A stretch of DNA of 64,000 bases. Source: Polycladomyces abyssicola (GTDB lineage: Bacteria > Bacillota > Bacilli > Thermoactinomycetales > JIR-001). The notes under the pieces are model-generated. The model was given only the letters and a program-made list of their open reading frames with translations. It ran no database searches and was not told the origin of the DNA. The translations under genes were made by a program, and so were the position numbers. Where the stretch lies: positions 2,282,001 to 2,346,000 of the forward strand of contig NZ_AP024601.1 of assembly GCF_018326425.1 (NCBI RefSeq), given 5' to 3'. Of this stretch, positions 63,298-64,000 are shown piece after piece (position 1 is the first letter of the stretch; the number at the start of each line of letters is the position of its first letter).

Positions 63298-63974
63298 TGA
63301 ACTCCCTCCCAACGATCCACTACGGTAAGTTGCGGGTGAATTTCATAATCCGCCGGGGTGATGGACTTCAATTCCTCCAAATCGAGGTGATCCCCGATTT
63401 CGACGAGTATCATCCTCCCTTCAGTAAAGTGAAACACCGCGTGTTCCGTCACCAACACGTCCACTTCGCCACGTGCGGTCAAGGGAAATGTGCATTCCGG
63501 AAGGATTTTGGGCTGTCCGTCTTTGTTTTGATGGGTCGTTGCGACGATCACCCGTTTGGCCCCCACAACGAGATCCATGGCCCCCCCGACCCCGAGGACT
63601 GTTTTTCCCGGAACGGCCCAGCTGGCAATATCCCCGGTCTGACTGACCTGCAAAGCCCCGATAATGGTGGTGTCCAAATGTCCGCCGCGCATCATGGCAA
63701 AAGAGAGGCCGCTGTCGAAATAAGAGGCACCGGGGAGCTCCGTTATCGGTTGACGGCTGGCATTGACAAGCTGAGGATCAACCTGGTCCGGCGGCGGAGT
63801 GGGTCCCACTTCCAGCATGCCGTTTTCCGTATGTAAATGGATGGCGACGCCGGGGGGAATGTAGTCGCTGACCAAAGTGGGGATACCAATCCCCAGGTTG
63901 ACCACATCCCCGTCCTTTAGCTCCCCGGCTGCTCTGCGAGCAATACAATGACGAATCCGATCTCGCTGATTCAT
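63294..63974 (-). CDS. 3-oxoacid CoA-transferase subunit B
   Basis: 226 residues: NLGIGIPTLVSDY, HTENGMLEVGP with the catalytic Glu of the B subunit, and GGAMDLVVGAK. It transfers CoA from a donor to the acid taken up by the linked importer. The ATG at 63974 has GGAG 8 nt upstream. The A subunit should be encoded upstream, beyond the window. Confidence 0.9.
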   Translation of the reverse strand: MNQRDRIRHCIARRAAGELKDGDVVNLGIGIPTLVSDYIPPGVAIHLHTENGMLEVGPTPPPDQVDPQLVNASRQPITELPGASYFDSGLSFAMMRGGHLDTTIIGALQVSQTGDIASWAVPGKTVLGVGGAMDLVVGAKRVIVATTHQNKDGQPKILPECTFPLTARGEVDVLVTEHAVFHFTEGRMILVEIGDHLDLEELKSITPADYEIHPQLTVVDRWEGVH

Positions 63975-63979
63975 TCTCC

Positions 63980-64000
63980 TCACTCCGTGACAAGAATGTC
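63980..64000 (-). CDS. Extreme 3' end of an upstream gene, probably the CoA-transferase A subunit
   Basis: The last six codons (DILVTE) and a TGA stop, 5 bp before the B-subunit start. Only position and the usual AB gene order support the assignment. Confidence 0.3.
   Translation of the reverse strand, partial: DILVTE

Overview
The window looks like the chromosome of an endospore-forming, moderately GC-rich Bacillota, most plausibly a thermophilic Bacillales such as Thermoactinomycetaceae. The family assignment is inference. It rests on a gamma-type small acid-soluble spore protein gene (33749-33943), strong AGGAGG-type ribosome binding sites, two AprX/subtilisin-like proteases without visible signal peptides, and DUF502, DUF2339 and phosphatidylserine decarboxylase genes. 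No rRNA, tRNA or CRISPR array was seen.

Region 1 (about 1-31900) is dominated by an amino-sugar / modified-sugar catabolic island. After a CPBP protease and a 2-hydroxyacid dehydrogenase come nagA, a nagB-like deaminase, a TIM-barrel isomerase and two translationally coupled DegT-type PLP aminotransferases, all leftward. Divergent from these is a sugar ABC importer (lipoprotein plus two permeases, no ATPase). A second rightward unit holds two Gfo/Idh/MocA oxidoreductases around an unrecognised 535-residue protein. A leftward unit of four genes, joined by ATGA start/stop overlaps, encodes a neutral-ceramidase-like hydrolase, a TIM-barrel isomerase, a NodB-like deacetylase and a GH20 hexosaminidase. 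A sugar isomerase (SIS), a ROK kinase and a GntR-solute-binding-domain hybrid regulator (frameshifted here) follow. Related sequence motifs precede two of the leftward units, which suggests one regulon.

Region 2 (about 31900-40300) is housekeeping and sporulation-related: MFS transporter, rhomboid protease, phosphatidylserine decarboxylase, gamma-SASP, DUF502 protein, a class B penicillin-binding protein, two tail-to-tail S8 proteases and two small unrecognised proteins. A 170-bp degenerate methyltransferase remnant follows at about 40550.

Region 3 (40838-54452) is a leftward acyl-CoA operon of twelve genes ending with its probable sigma-54 activator. A clear -24/-12 sigma-54 promoter (54272-54288) and repeated 17-bp enhancer-like palindromes (54401-54452) lie in front of it. 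The gene set (lactonase-like phosphotriesterase homologue, two AMP-forming acyl-CoA ligases, APH-like kinase, ACAD10/11-type acyl-CoA dehydrogenase, enoyl-CoA hydratases, SDRs) matches the logic of 4-hydroxyacyl-CoA catabolism known from the levulinate pathway and from ACAD10/ACAD11. I propose a sigma-54-controlled lactone / 4-hydroxy-acid degradation operon.

Region 4 (54557-64000) carries a zinc alcohol dehydrogenase, a fragment of a 3-hydroxyacyl-CoA dehydrogenase gene, a thioesterase, an acyl-CoA dehydrogenase, an enoyl-CoA hydratase, a complete LivFGMH-type ABC importer with its lipoprotein, and a CoA-transferase B subunit. Together they look like an uptake-and-activation route for a small organic acid. 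It continues past the right edge.
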